Part shown: one piece after another, positions 45,094 through 53,491 of the stretch | How positions within the stretch are numbered: the stretch's first letter is position 1 | Layout: every line of letters begins with the position of its first letter | NCBI GenBank assembly: GCA_018820205.1 | Contig: JAHJOK010000006.1 | Span: 1-64,000 of the forward strand | Direction: 5' to 3' | DNA length: 64,000 bases | Source of the DNA: Alphaproteobacteria bacterium | Lineage (GTDB): Bacteria; Pseudomonadota; Alphaproteobacteria; Caulobacterales; Caulobacteraceae | Notes under the pieces: generated by a model | What the model saw: only the letters and a program-made list of their open reading frames with translations | Databases searched by the model: none | What the model was told of the DNA's origin: nothing | Position numbers and translations under genes: made by a program

Positions 45094-46455
45094 TCAGTAG
45101 GCGAAGTCGCGGTACATCCGGTCCACGTCGCCCTGCCATTCGCCGTGATACAGATCGAGCAGGCGTTCGGCGGGCGTGACGCCGGTGTCGGCGATGTCTT
45201 CCAGTTCCGACAGATAGCCTCGCTCATCGACCATGCCGCCCGAGAATTTGGCCCGGTTCTTCAGCCCCTGACGGGCGATGGCGACCATGTCGACGGCGAT
45301 GTCGCGCACCGAGCGTCCGGCCACCTCGGCGCGCAGGCCCAGTCGGGTCACGTCGCGACGCAGGCGTTCGTGATCCTCGATGTCCCAGTCCTTGCACAGG
45401 TCCCAGGCGGCGGCGAGTGACGGCGCGTCGTAAAAGATGCCGGTCCACAGCGCGGGCAGGCCACAGATCCGGCTCCACGGGCCGCCGTCCGAGCCGCGCA
45501 TCTCCAGATACTGCTTCAGGCGGACCTCGGGAAACAGGGTGGTCAGGTGGTCGCCCCAATCCTTCAGCGTCGGCCGTTCGCCGGGCAGGGCGGGCAGTTT
45601 TCCGTCCATGAAGTCGCGGAACGACTGGCCCGAGGCATCGACGTATTTCTCGCCGCGCTTGGCGAAATACATCGGCGTATCCAGCGCATAGTTGGCGTAG
45701 GTCTCGAACCCGAAGCCGTCCTGGAACACGAAATTCAGCATGCCGGTGCGGTCGGGATCGGTGTCGGTCCAGACGTTGGCGCGGGCGGACAGGAAGCCGT
45801 TCGGGCGACCTTCCGTGAACGGACTACAGGCGAACAGGGCCGTTCCGATGGGCTGGAGCGCCAGCGAGGTGCGGAATTTGGCCACCATGTCGGCCTCGCT
45901 GTCGAAGTCGAGATTGGCCTGGATGGTGCAGGTGCGCAGCATCATATCCAGGCCCAGATTGCCCTTTTTGGGCATGTAGGACCGCATGATATCGTAGCGG
46001 CCCTTGGGCATGACGGGGATATCCTCGCGCCGCCATTTCGGATCGAAACCGGCCCCCAGGAAGCCCAGGCCCAGTTCATCGGCCACCATCTTGACCTCCA
46101 TCAGGTGCTGGCCGGTCTCGGAGCAGATGTCGTGAATGTCCTTCAGCGGCGCGCCGGACAGTTCGAACTGCCCGCCGGGTTCCAGGCTGATGGAGGCGGC
46201 GTAGCCTTCAGAATTCTTGCGCTCCAGGGCGATGACATGCCCCGCCTCTTCGACCGGCGACCAGCCGAAGCGTTGCAGGCCGGTCAGCATCGCCAGGATG
46301 CCGTTCGGACCATCGTAATCCGGGCGACGCAGGGTCGACCGATCGAACCCGAATTTTTCGTGCTCGGCGCCGACGCGCCATTCCGATTTGGGCTTCATGC
46401 CCTTTGACATCACGCCGACCAGGTCGTCGAAAGTGAGCGGGGTCGCGTTCGTCAT
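45094..46455 (-). CDS. gshA: Glutamate-cysteine ligase, plant/alphaproteobacterial type
   Basis: 453 aa. Forms gamma-glutamylcysteine, the first and limiting step of glutathione synthesis. Family blocks are EWRVGAEHEKFGFD, ISLEPGGQFELSGAPL, PKKGNLGLDMMLRTCTIQANLD, and CSPFTEGRPNGFLSARA, followed by LEMRGSDGGPW. This is the class shared by plants and alphaproteobacteria rather than the enterobacterial one. It lies at the end of the rsmE-channel-gshA run. Confidence 0.94.
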   Translation of the reverse strand: MTNATPLTFDDLVGVMSKGMKPKSEWRVGAEHEKFGFDRSTLRRPDYDGPNGILAMLTGLQRFGWSPVEEAGHVIALERKNSEGYAASISLEPGGQFELSGAPLKDIHDICSETGQHLMEVKMVADELGLGFLGAGFDPKWRREDIPVMPKGRYDIMRSYMPKKGNLGLDMMLRTCTIQANLDFDSEADMVAKFRTSLALQPIGTALFACSPFTEGRPNGFLSARANVWTDTDPDRTGMLNFVFQDGFGFETYANYALDTPMYFAKRGEKYVDASGQSFRDFMDGKLPALPGERPTLKDWGDHLTTLFPEVRLKQYLEMRGSDGGPWSRICGLPALWTGIFYDAPSLAAAWDLCKDWDIEDHERLRRDVTRLGLRAEVAGRSVRDIAVDMVAIARQGLKNRAKFSGGMVDERGYLSELEDIADTGVTPAERLLDLYHGEWQGDVDRMYRDFAY

Positions 46456-46519
46456 CAGCCAGCCTTGAGCGGTGTCGCGGGTAGATGGGCGGGATTGACG
46501 CCCCGCTCAAGGGGCAAGG

Positions 46520-46960
46520 CTATTGGCGGTGTCCGCGCGCCGGCAGGAAGCGGGTCATCAGGGTGACGAAGAAGGCGATCGACCACCCCAGCAACAGCGC
46601 CCCGTTGATGCCCTCGATCGCGCCGAGCAGCTTCCACTGGTCGGCGATGACGGAATCGGAAAATCCGATCGACGCATAGGTGATGGTCGAGAAATAGACG
46701 GCGTCTCGCATGGTCTCGACCGCCCCGATCCCGCGATAGACCACGGCATAGAACCAGATTTCGAGACCGTGCAGGATCAACAGGCCGAACGCGGCGAGGA
46801 CGGCGACGATGGCGCCTTCGATGGAGGCGGGACTGATCCGCGTCCTGCCCGATGCCTGTTCACGCCCCTCCATAAGACGGCCCAGAACCAGCAGGCCCGC
46901 GCCGTGCAGGATGACGGTGATCAGGACCATCAGGGTCGCCAGCGCCAGTTCGAGCAGCAC
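46520..46960 (-). CDS. Two-helix ion-channel-like membrane protein
   Basis: 146 aa from GTG 46960. An N-terminal span (LALATLMVLITVILHGAGLLV) is followed by a second span around IVAVLAAFGLLILHGLEIWF, a pore-like loop AVYFSTITYASIGFSDS, and a last span LLLGWSIAFFVTLMTRF. The loop aligns with the K+ channel filter region (T-x-x-T-x-G-[YF]-x-D) but reads TITYASIGFSD, so selectivity is uncertain. It is 4 bases after rsmE and 64 before gshA, hence probably in their operon. Confidence 0.78.
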   Translation of the reverse strand: MLLELALATLMVLITVILHGAGLLVLGRLMEGREQASGRTRISPASIEGAIVAVLAAFGLLILHGLEIWFYAVVYRGIGAVETMRDAVYFSTITYASIGFSDSVIADQWKLLGAIEGINGALLLGWSIAFFVTLMTRFLPARGHRQ

Positions 46961-46964
46961 GACC

Positions 46965-47678
46965 CTATCGCTCCCAGTCGCCGACGGCGGCCTGCCACAG
47001 GGTCATGGCGGCGATTGCGGCGGTGTCGGCGCGCAGGATTCGCGGGCCCAGCGAGACGGCGGCGGTGAAGGGAAGGGCGCGCAGCCGGTCGCGTTCCTCG
47101 GGCGAGAAGCCGCCTTCGGGACCGATCAGAATGGCCCATGGTCCGGGCTCCGTGATGGCGGAGGCCACGGGTGCTCCGCCGGTCTCGTCACAGAACATCA
47201 GCCGACGTGAGGCGTCCCAGCCGTCCAGGATGGCGGCCAGTTTTTCGGGATCGTCGATCTTCGGCACATCCAGTCGCCCGGTCTGTTCGGCGGCCTCGAT
47301 GGCGATGGCGTCCAGCCGGTCCAGGCGGACATGATCGACATTGGTGCGCTGGGTGATGGCCAGCCGCACGCGGGAGGCGCCCAGTTCGGCGGCCTTCTCG
47401 ACGATGGTCTCGACCCGCGATTTCTTGATGACGGCGACGATCAGTTCCAGCTCGGGACCGGTGGTCTGGGGCCGCACCTGATCCTCGGCGCGCAGGATCA
47501 GACTCTTTTTCTGAACCTCGGTGATGACGCAGCGCCACTCGCCGTCGGCGCCGTTGAACACCAGCAGGTCGTCGCCGATTTTCAACCGCATGACCTGGGT
47601 CAGATAGCGCGACTGGTCCAGCGTCGGCATGACGGCGGCGTTGGCGGACAGGGGCTGGGGGACGTGGAGGCGGATCAT
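46965..47678 (-). CDS. rsmE: 16S rRNA (uracil1498-N3)-methyltransferase
   Basis: 237 aa SPOUT enzyme. N-terminal PUA-like part (DQSRYLTQVMRLKIGDDLLVFNG) and C-terminal knot with LIGPEGGFSPEERD and SLGPRILRADTAAIAAM. It methylates U1498 at the decoding site. The rsmE-gshA neighbourhood is common in alphaproteobacteria. Confidence 0.95.
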   Translation of the reverse strand: MIRLHVPQPLSANAAVMPTLDQSRYLTQVMRLKIGDDLLVFNGADGEWRCVITEVQKKSLILRAEDQVRPQTTGPELELIVAVIKKSRVETIVEKAAELGASRVRLAITQRTNVDHVRLDRLDAIAIEAAEQTGRLDVPKIDDPEKLAAILDGWDASRRLMFCDETGGAPVASAITEPGPWAILIGPEGGFSPEERDRLRALPFTAAVSLGPRILRADTAAIAAMTLWQAAVGDWER

Positions 47679-47687
47679 GGCACGACC

Positions 47688-48080
47688 CTATCCGCCCGGC
47701 GGCGTGTCCGGAAGTTTGACGCCGAAAGTCCGCGCGACGACCGGAAAGATCGCGTCCGCATCCGCCTCCGTGGTTCCGAACGGCGCGCGTAGGTCCAGCC
47801 AGTATTCGCGGAACTCGGCGCCGTCCGATGTGGCCAGCACGGTCAGCGCCGCCTTGATGCGGCCCTGGGTCTCCCGCGTCAGGTCGGCGAACGGCCCGGT
47901 GATGTCGGCCTTGAGCGCGCGCGACACCTCGGCCGCATTCAGCGGATCGACCGGGCCGAGGCGGTCCAGCGTCGCGGCGTTGTTCGCCCGTCCGATCCAG
48001 GCGTCGAACAGGCTGTCGAGCAATTCCCAGCGCGCCCGGGCCTCGCGTTCCGCCAGTCGTTGAGGGGCTGTCTTGCGCAT
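47688..48080 (-). CDS. Uncharacterised small protein
   Basis: 130 aa from ATG 48080. Soluble and mixed helical (LAEREARARWELLDSLFDAW, DITGPFADLTRETQGRIKAAL, ARTFGVKLPDTPP). It lies 8 bases after the acyl-CoA dehydrogenase gene and 9 before rsmE, so it is part of the run. No family recognised. The longer frame to 48320 overlaps the dehydrogenase and is not real. Confidence 0.7.
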   Translation of the reverse strand: MRKTAPQRLAEREARARWELLDSLFDAWIGRANNAATLDRLGPVDPLNAAEVSRALKADITGPFADLTRETQGRIKAALTVLATSDGAEFREYWLDLRAPFGTTEADADAIFPVVARTFGVKLPDTPPGG

Positions 48081-48088
48081 GGCGAACC

Positions 48089-49252
48089 TTACAGGCTGCG
48101 CGCGATCAGCACCTTCATGATCTCGTTGGTGCCGCCGTAGATGCGCTGGACGCGGGCGTCCTTGTACAGCTGGGCGATCGGATATTCGTTCATGTAGCCA
48201 TAGCCGCCGTGCAGCTGCAGCATCTCGTCCAGCACCTCGCCCTGGATGTCGGTGACCCAGTATTTGGCCATGGAGGCGGTGACGGCGTCGAGCTGACCCT
48301 TGAGGTGCAGGCCGATGCAATGGTCGACGAAGACCTTGGCGACCGTCAGCTTGGTCTTGACCTCTGCCAGTTTGAACTGGGTGTTCTGGAACTCGAGGAT
48401 CGCCTTGCCGAAGGCCTTCCTGCCTTTGACGTATTCCAGCGTCTCGTGCAGGCCGCGTTCGCAGGCGGCGAGGCCCTGAACCGCGATGTTCAGTCGCTCC
48501 TGGGGCAATTGCTGCATCAGCTGGATGAAGCCGCGACCTTCGTCGCCGCCGATGATGTTGTCGCCCGGAACCTGGACGTCGTTGAAGAACAGCTCGGAGG
48601 TGTCGTTACCCTCCATGCCGATCTTGTGCAGGTTCCGGCCGCGTTCGAAGCCTTCCGCGCCGTCGGTCTCGACCACGATCAGCGACGTGCCTTTCGATCC
48701 CTGGGTCGGGTCGGTCTTGGCCACCACGATGATGAAATTGGCCAGCTGGCCGTTGGTGATGAAGGTCTTGGAGCCGTTCACGACATAGCCGGCGCCAGAC
48801 TTGATGGCGGTGGTCTTCACGCCTTGCAGGTCGGACCCGGCGCCCGGCTCGGTCATGGCGATGGCGCCGACCAGTTCGCCGGTGGCCAGACGCGGCAGCC
48901 AGCGCGCCTTCTGCTCCTCGGTGCCATAGTGCCAGATGTAGGGGGCGACGATGGCGTTGTGCAGCGAAATGCCGAAATGGTCCGCGCCCTTCCAGCCCAG
49001 CTGCCGCATCAGCACGACCTCGTGGCGATAATCCCCGCCCATGCCGCCGTCTTCCTCGGGCATCGACAGGCCCAGCAGACCCGCCTCGCCGGCGTCGTTC
49101 CACAGCTGGCGCGGGACGCTGGAATTCGCGATCCAGCTCTGGACGGCTTCAGGCGGGGCGTGTTCATCGATCCATTTGCCGACGCTGTCGGAGAAGAGGG
49201 TGATCTCCTCTTCCAGCATGAAATCGGGTTCGGAGACGTTGAGGACGTTCAT
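48089..49252 (-). CDS. Acyl-CoA dehydrogenase
   Basis: 387 aa from ATG 49252. FAD flavoprotein of standard length. Signatures are AIAMTEPGAGSDLQGVKTTA, GSKTFITNGQLANFIIVV and the C-terminal LQLHGGYGYMNEYPIAQLYKDARVQRIYGGTNEIMK, with the catalytic Glu region QLHGGYGYMNE. It oxidises acyl-CoA to enoyl-CoA; chain preference is not readable. A repeat element separates it from the second dehydrogenase. Confidence 0.93.
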   Translation of the reverse strand: MNVLNVSEPDFMLEEEITLFSDSVGKWIDEHAPPEAVQSWIANSSVPRQLWNDAGEAGLLGLSMPEEDGGMGGDYRHEVVLMRQLGWKGADHFGISLHNAIVAPYIWHYGTEEQKARWLPRLATGELVGAIAMTEPGAGSDLQGVKTTAIKSGAGYVVNGSKTFITNGQLANFIIVVAKTDPTQGSKGTSLIVVETDGAEGFERGRNLHKIGMEGNDTSELFFNDVQVPGDNIIGGDEGRGFIQLMQQLPQERLNIAVQGLAACERGLHETLEYVKGRKAFGKAILEFQNTQFKLAEVKTKLTVAKVFVDHCIGLHLKGQLDAVTASMAKYWVTDIQGEVLDEMLQLHGGYGYMNEYPIAQLYKDARVQRIYGGTNEIMKVLIARSL

Positions 49253-49258
49253 TTGATT

Positions 49259-49417
49259 TCTCCTCCCCGTCCCGCAGGAATGGGGAGGGGGACCGCGAAG
49301 CGGTGGAGGGGCTCTGACCACCGCACAGGTTTTTCAGGTGACGGAAAGAACCCCTCCGTCACGGCCCAAGCAGGCCGCGCCACCTCCCCCTTCGCCAAGC
49401 GGCGAACAGGGAGGAGA
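49259..49417. repeat. Intergenic inverted-repeat element, family D
   Basis: TCTCCTCCC (49259-49267) and GGGAGGAGA (49409-49417) are perfect outer arms. Inside lie further matched pieces, such as GGAGGGG near 49304 with CCCCTCC near 49350, and internal hairpins like CCGCGAAGCGG. The pattern of CTCCCC ends with a CCGCGAAGCGGTGGAGG core is a dispersed repeat familiar in alphaproteobacteria. It fills the 173-base space between the two acyl-CoA dehydrogenases. Confidence 0.65.
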
Positions 49418-49425
49418 CGTTCAAG

Positions 49426-51210
49426 TCAGAACGCTTCGACCGGCATCTGCATCAGGACCTCGGCGCCGGTCTTCATCTTGGCCAGATGGGCGCCTGCGTC
49501 AGGCAGGATGCGTTCGACGAAATAGCGGCCGGTCTGCATCTTGGTGACATAGAAGGGATCGTCCGAACCGGCGTCGATCTTGCCTTGAGCGGCCTTGGCC
49601 ATCTGGGCCCAGAGGTAGGCCAGTGCGGTGATGCCGAACAGGTTCAGATACTCGGTCGAGGCGGCGCCCGCGTTGTCGGGGTTGGCCATGCCGTTCTGCA
49701 TCAGCCACATGGTGCCGTCCTGCAGCTTCTTCTTGGCGTCCGCCAGACCGTCGACGAAGGGTTTGACCGGGCCCTCGCCGCCGTTGTCGCCCACGAAGGC
49801 GTCGATGTCGGCGAACCAGCTCATGATCGCGCGGCCGCCCTGCGAGGGCAGTTTGCGGCCCACGAGGTCCAGCGCCTGGATGCCGTTGGTGCCTTCATAG
49901 ATCATGGTGATCCGGGCATCGCGCAGATACTGGGACGCCTGGAAATGCTCGGTATAGCCACTGCCGCCGTGGACCTGCATGCCCAGGGACGCGACATGGA
50001 AACCCTTGTCGGTCAGGTAGGCTTTCAGCACGGGGGTCAGCAGACCCATGTAGTCTTTGGCCTTTTGCGCGGTGGCTTCGTCGGCGGATTTCTCGAGGTC
50101 GGCTTGCAGGGCGGTCCACAGGATGAAGGCCTGGCCGCCTTCGACGAAGGCCTTGGCTTCCAGCAGCATGCGGCGGACGTCGGGGTGGACCATGATGGAA
50201 TCGGCCGGGCCGTCCGGATTCTTGGGTCCGGTCAGGGCGCGGCCCTGAAGGCGGTCCTTGGCGAACTCCAGCGCGGCCTGATAGGCGGCGGCGCCGATCG
50301 CCAGCCCCTGCAGGCCGGTGCCGAGGCGGGCCTCGTTCATGACGACGAACATGTTGTTCATGCCCCGGCCTTCGTCGCCGATCAGCCAGCCCGTGGCGCC
50401 GTCGTATTGCATCACGGCGGTGGCGTTGCCGTGGATGCCCATCTTGTGTTCCAGGCCGGCGCACATCAGGGCGTTGCGCTCGCCGATCGAGCCATCCTCG
50501 TTCACGAGGAATTTGGGCACGAGGAACAGCGACAGGCCCTTGATCCCGGCCGGGGCGCCTTCGACGCGGGCCAGGACGGTGTGGATGATATTGTCGGTGA
50601 AGTCGTGCTCGCCGGCCGAGATCCAGATCTTCTGGCCGGTGATCTTGTAGGTTCCGTCGCCCTGCGGGACCGCCTTGGTGCGCACCATGCCCAGGTCGGT
50701 GCCGCATTGGGGCTCGGTCAGGTTCATCGTCCCGCCCCACTCGCCGGTGGCCATCCTGGGCAGGTATTTGGTCTTCAACTCGTCCGAGGCGTTGGCGTGG
50801 ATGCCGGCGTAGGCGCCCGCCGTCAGGCCCGGATACATCGAGAAGGCGGCGGATGCGCCGGCGGTGAACTGGCCGAACGCCATGCCGACCACGGCGGGCA
50901 TGCCCTGACCGCCGTAAGCCGGGTCGGCCGACAGGGCGGGCCAGCCGGCCGCGACCATGGCCTGATAGGCTTCCTTCCAGCCCTTGGGTCCGGTGACGAC
51001 GCCGCCTTCGGCCCAGTGGCAGCCTTCCTTGTCGCCCGAGTGGTTGATCGGGGCGATCACTTCCTCGGCGAATTTCGCGCCTTCCTCCAGGATCTGGCCG
51101 ACCAGATCGGACGAGATGTCCTCGAACCCGGGCTGGTTCGTATAGCGGTCGATCTCCAGAACCTCGTTCAGGATGAAGGTCAGGTCGCGGACGGGCGCCT
51201 TGTAGGCCAT
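49426..51210 (-). CDS. Acyl-CoA dehydrogenase, DmdC/long form
   Basis: 594 aa, 200 longer than the standard form because of a C-terminal dehydrogenase-associated domain. Core motifs: [41 protein letters not shown], and [46 protein letters not shown]. This is the DmdC-like group that acts on short or substituted acyl-CoAs. It follows the MerR gene by 4 bases and is probably its main target. Confidence 0.92.
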   Translation of the reverse strand: MAYKAPVRDLTFILNEVLEIDRYTNQPGFEDISSDLVGQILEEGAKFAEEVIAPINHSGDKEGCHWAEGGVVTGPKGWKEAYQAMVAAGWPALSADPAYGGQGMPAVVGMAFGQFTAGASAAFSMYPGLTAGAYAGIHANASDELKTKYLPRMATGEWGGTMNLTEPQCGTDLGMVRTKAVPQGDGTYKITGQKIWISAGEHDFTDNIIHTVLARVEGAPAGIKGLSLFLVPKFLVNEDGSIGERNALMCAGLEHKMGIHGNATAVMQYDGATGWLIGDEGRGMNNMFVVMNEARLGTGLQGLAIGAAAYQAALEFAKDRLQGRALTGPKNPDGPADSIMVHPDVRRMLLEAKAFVEGGQAFILWTALQADLEKSADEATAQKAKDYMGLLTPVLKAYLTDKGFHVASLGMQVHGGSGYTEHFQASQYLRDARITMIYEGTNGIQALDLVGRKLPSQGGRAIMSWFADIDAFVGDNGGEGPVKPFVDGLADAKKKLQDGTMWLMQNGMANPDNAGAASTEYLNLFGITALAYLWAQMAKAAQGKIDAGSDDPFYVTKMQTGRYFVERILPDAGAHLAKMKTGAEVLMQMPVEAF

Positions 51211-51214
51211 GGGG

Positions 51215-51709
51215 TCAGGCTCTCAGCTTGAACGGATGATGGGCGTGGTTGTCGAGATGCTCGCGCAGCACCGAGGCGTATTCCTCGGCGCCAGGCAGAA
51301 GGTCGGGACGCTGTTCGGTCAGGCGGGATTCCATGGCCGCGCAGGCCTCTTCGGCCGTGTGGATGGCGGCGTCGAGGTCTTCGCGCTGCTGTTTCAGGGC
51401 CTCGATCTGGGCGCGGTGACGGCGCAGGGCGATGGCCATCTGATGGGTGTTGCCGTCCTTGCGATCGTACAGATCCAGCATGTCCTGGATCTCGGTCAGG
51501 GTGAAACCGATGCGGCGCCCGCGCAGGATCAGCTTCAGCCGGGCGCGGTCCCTGGAATCATACACCCGGGTCTGGCCCTTGCGGGCCGGGGTGAGCAGGC
51601 CCTTGTCCTCATAGAACCGGAGGGCGCGCGCGGTCGCGCCGAACTCGCGGCACAGCTGGCGGATCGAATAGGTGCGATGATCGTCGGCGGTCGCCATGAC
51701 CGCTGACAT
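51215..51709 (-). CDS. MerR-family regulator of acyl-CoA metabolism
   Basis: 164 aa. MerR winged helix YSIRQLCREFGATARALRFYEDKGLL, then RARLKLILRGRRIGFTLTEIQDMLDLY and a coiled coil (HRAQIEALKQQREDLDAAIHTAEE). No metal-binding Cys set, as in LiuR/acyl-CoA-type MerR proteins. The gene heads the run with the long acyl-CoA dehydrogenase. A palindrome just upstream fits a LiuR-like operator, suggesting induction during branched-chain or fatty-acid breakdown. ATG 51697 is an alternative start. Confidence 0.88.
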   Translation of the reverse strand: MSAVMATADDHRTYSIRQLCREFGATARALRFYEDKGLLTPARKGQTRVYDSRDRARLKLILRGRRIGFTLTEIQDMLDLYDRKDGNTHQMAIALRRHRAQIEALKQQREDLDAAIHTAEEACAAMESRLTEQRPDLLPGAEEYASVLREHLDNHAHHPFKLRA

Positions 51710-51718
51710 AGCTCAAAC

Positions 51719-51734
51719 TTGACGCGCACGTAAA
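51719..51734 (-). promoter_or_regulatory. LiuR-like MerR operator
   Basis: TTGACGCGCACGTAAA has near-perfect dyad arms TTGACG/CGTAAA around four central bases, ending 10 bases before the MerR gene. It resembles the TTTACG...CGTAAA class of LiuR sites. Confidence 0.55.
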
Positions 51735-51767
51735 GGGAAGCTTTTCGCGCGGTGTCCGAACGCGAAA

Positions 51768-51799
51768 GCGCCGCCCGCGGGTCGAACCCGGGACGGCGC
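51768..51799 (-). terminator. Hairpin terminator after doxX
   Basis: On the minus strand the arms GCGCCGTCCCG and CGGGCGGCGC pair around a GGTTCGACC loop with one bulge, and TTT follows. It lies 28 bases after the DoxX stop. The loop mimics a tRNA T-arm but no tRNA surrounds it. Confidence 0.55.
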
Positions 51800-51827
51800 C
51801 AACTCTTCGGGGAGAAGCGAGTGCAGC

Positions 51828-52256
51828 TCAGCGGCGGCCGAGCAAAACCGGGATCGTAATCGCCAGCAGGGCGACATTGGTCAGGGCCAGCCCAAGATCC
51901 ATGCCGATGGCGTGCACCGTCAGCATGACCGCTTCCAGCGCAACCAGTCCTGCGGCCGAGATCAGCAGCGGCCAGCGACCCAGTTTCCACGAGACCAGCG
52001 GGGCCAGCATGCCCAGCGCCAGGGCGATCTCGACGATGCCGACGCCCCGCACCAGGTTCTCGCTGACCAGGGCGGGCCAGGTCATCAGGGTGATCAGGTT
52101 GTCGAGCGACTCCGTCAGTTTGGCGTAGCCGGCCGCGAAGAAGAACATCGCGGCCCACCCCTGCAGCGTCCAGAGCGCCAGGTTGCGGTAGCCGGCGACC
52201 GCGCGGGCGCGGGCCGGAGACAGGGAAGCGCGAGCGGATGAGAAGGTGGTGGACAT
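51828..52256 (-). CDS. DoxX-family membrane protein
   Basis: 142 aa with four membrane segments (LWTLQGWAAMFFFAAGYAKL, LVRGVGIVEIALALGMLAPL, PLLISAAGLVALEAVMLTVH, LGLALTNVALLAITIPVLL). The first carries the DoxX Lys/Phe pattern FAAGYAKL. DoxX proteins are linked to redox or thiol stress, but the biochemical role is unclear. Upstream lies a long spacer with candidate operators. Confidence 0.82.
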   Translation of the reverse strand: MSTTFSSARASLSPARARAVAGYRNLALWTLQGWAAMFFFAAGYAKLTESLDNLITLMTWPALVSENLVRGVGIVEIALALGMLAPLVSWKLGRWPLLISAAGLVALEAVMLTVHAIGMDLGLALTNVALLAITIPVLLGRR

Positions 52257-52611
52257 GGGGTTTTCGTTTCGTCGGGGAGGACGGGACAGGATTGGTAACA
52301 GTGACTAGATCAGATCGGCCTTCGGGTTTCGCAAGAGGCGGCAAACCTCACCGTAACCGAAGGTGATGAAGAAGCTGTGCCGTAGCTACGCGGCGGCAGC
52401 GTGGCCGTATTCATACAAGTCGGTAATCCGGGGAGGAGCGCCGCCTTGACGAGACATATGGCAGAGCCGTCAGGCTATGTCATCAGCTGAAGACATCAAT
52501 TGATGACATCAAGTGATGACTTATTGTTTCTTGTGGCCGAAATGCCCACCCCGCCTGGTTGGCGAGGGCCGGAAACGGATCGCCCGGCACGAGGGTCGGG
52601 GCGTTTGGTCG
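52257..52611. other. 355-base spacer with operator-like repeats
   Basis: No gene is seen. On the minus strand it leads to doxX. Near 52365 lies ACCT-N12-AGGT, a weak dyad of the MerR spacing type. At 52480-52520 TGATGAC/GTCATCA half-sites cluster (listed separately). The segment 52490-52540 is AT-rich compared with its surroundings. Confidence 0.5.
52480..52520. promoter_or_regulatory. Cluster of TGATGAC half-sites
   Basis: GTCATCA (52480-52486), the perfect palindrome CATCAATTGATG (52494-52505), and TGATGAC at 52501-52507 and 52514-52520 give four closely spaced half-sites in both orientations. This looks like a multi-dimer operator or a small iterated repeat; the binding protein is unknown. 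Confidence 0.4.
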
Positions 52612-52848
52612 TCATTGTTCCCCGCCGTCCCCCTGGGGCTGAGGGTCCGGCGTATTGGCCAGCAGTTGGCCGGGCTGGCAACCCAGTTCGCGACACAGTG
52701 CGTCCAGGGTGGAGAAGCGGATCGCCCGCGCCTTGCCCGTCTTCAGTATGGAGAGGTTGGCGATGGTGACCCCGACCCGGTCGCTGAGTTCCGTCAACGA
52801 CATGCGGCGTTCGAGAAGCATCGCGTCCAGTTGAACCTGGATGGCCAT
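52612..52848 (-). CDS. XRE-family HTH regulator paired with DUF2975
   Basis: 78 aa. A single helix-turn-helix: MLLERRMSLTELSDRVGVTIANLSILKTGKARAIRFSTL (split into helices 1-4) and LDALCRELGCQPGQLL. This YozG-type small regulator is routinely encoded beside DUF2975 membrane proteins, as here, 7 bases downstream. It likely binds the repeated TGTCGATA sites before the pair. Confidence 0.88.
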   Translation of the reverse strand: MAIQVQLDAMLLERRMSLTELSDRVGVTIANLSILKTGKARAIRFSTLDALCRELGCQPGQLLANTPDPQPQGDGGEQ

Positions 52849-52855
52849 GGCGCGC

Positions 52856-53383
52856 TCAGACCGTCATCTGCTGGTCGTCGCGCATGGCCGCGCCCTGGCG
52901 GAAGACTTCGGCCAGCATGAAGACGATCAGGATGCCCAGCCAGGCGCCGAGATCGGCGTCGTAATCGCGGCCGCCGACCCCTTCCGCCAGAGGCGCGCTG
53001 AAGGTCAGGATGGCGGACGAGACCTGGACCCCGATGAGGCCCAGTCCGACGCCGCGCAGACGGCCGACGTTGGCCGGTTCGAAGGCGTCGCCCTGATTTA
53101 CGGCCAGGAAGATGCGACGCAGGTGGTTGAGAATCCACCAGGTGCTGGCCGTGGCGACGAAGGCGGCGGCGTAGGTGACCCGCTCGGACAGCAACAGGTC
53201 GCGCGACGGATTGGCGTTCGTGTCCGACAACCCGTCGATCAGGCCGGCGGCGAAGTCCGGCGCGACGAGGGCCGCGACGAAGAGGAGGCCGGCGGCGACC
53301 GCGCAGAGGGTCACGAAGACATTCATGAACCCCAGCACCCAGCGCAGGACGCTGGCGATGGAGCGACGACCGATGAGCTTCAT
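52856..53383 (-). CDS. DUF2975 membrane protein
   Basis: 175 aa with four membrane segments (WVLGFMNVFVTLCAVAAGLL, ERVTYAAAFVATASTWWILN, GVGLGLIGVQVSSAIL, AWLGILIVFMLAEVFRQG). The LRRIFLAVNQGDAFEPANVGRLRGVG block is the DUF2975 signature. The function is unknown; its fixed pairing with an XRE regulator resembles anti-regulator systems. Confidence 0.85.
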   Translation of the reverse strand: MKLIGRRSIASVLRWVLGFMNVFVTLCAVAAGLLFVAALVAPDFAAGLIDGLSDTNANPSRDLLLSERVTYAAAFVATASTWWILNHLRRIFLAVNQGDAFEPANVGRLRGVGLGLIGVQVSSAILTFSAPLAEGVGGRDYDADLGAWLGILIVFMLAEVFRQGAAMRDDQQMTV

Positions 53384-53413
53384 TTGACTACCTCTCCGCC
53401 GCGAACACGGTCA

Positions 53414-53474
53414 TGTCGATAGTCGATATGGGTTCATTGATTATCGATCAAGAAAATTGTCGATAAACGATATG
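53414..53474 (-). promoter_or_regulatory. Repeated operator upstream of DUF2975/XRE
   Basis: TGTCGATAGTCGATATG (53414-53430) and TGTCGATAAACGATATG (53458-53474) are direct repeats differing in two central bases, 44 bases apart (about four turns). TTATCGATCA (53441-53450) lies between. The sites cover the promoter region of the DUF2975/XRE pair and suggest autoregulation. Confidence 0.6.
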
Positions 53475-53491
53475 AAATTTTCGTAATGGGC

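Noticed and set aside
51768..51799. Possible tRNA T-arm (GGTTCGACC in a GC stem)
   Set aside because: There are no acceptor, D or anticodon arms around it, and it lies at the expected position of a doxX terminator.
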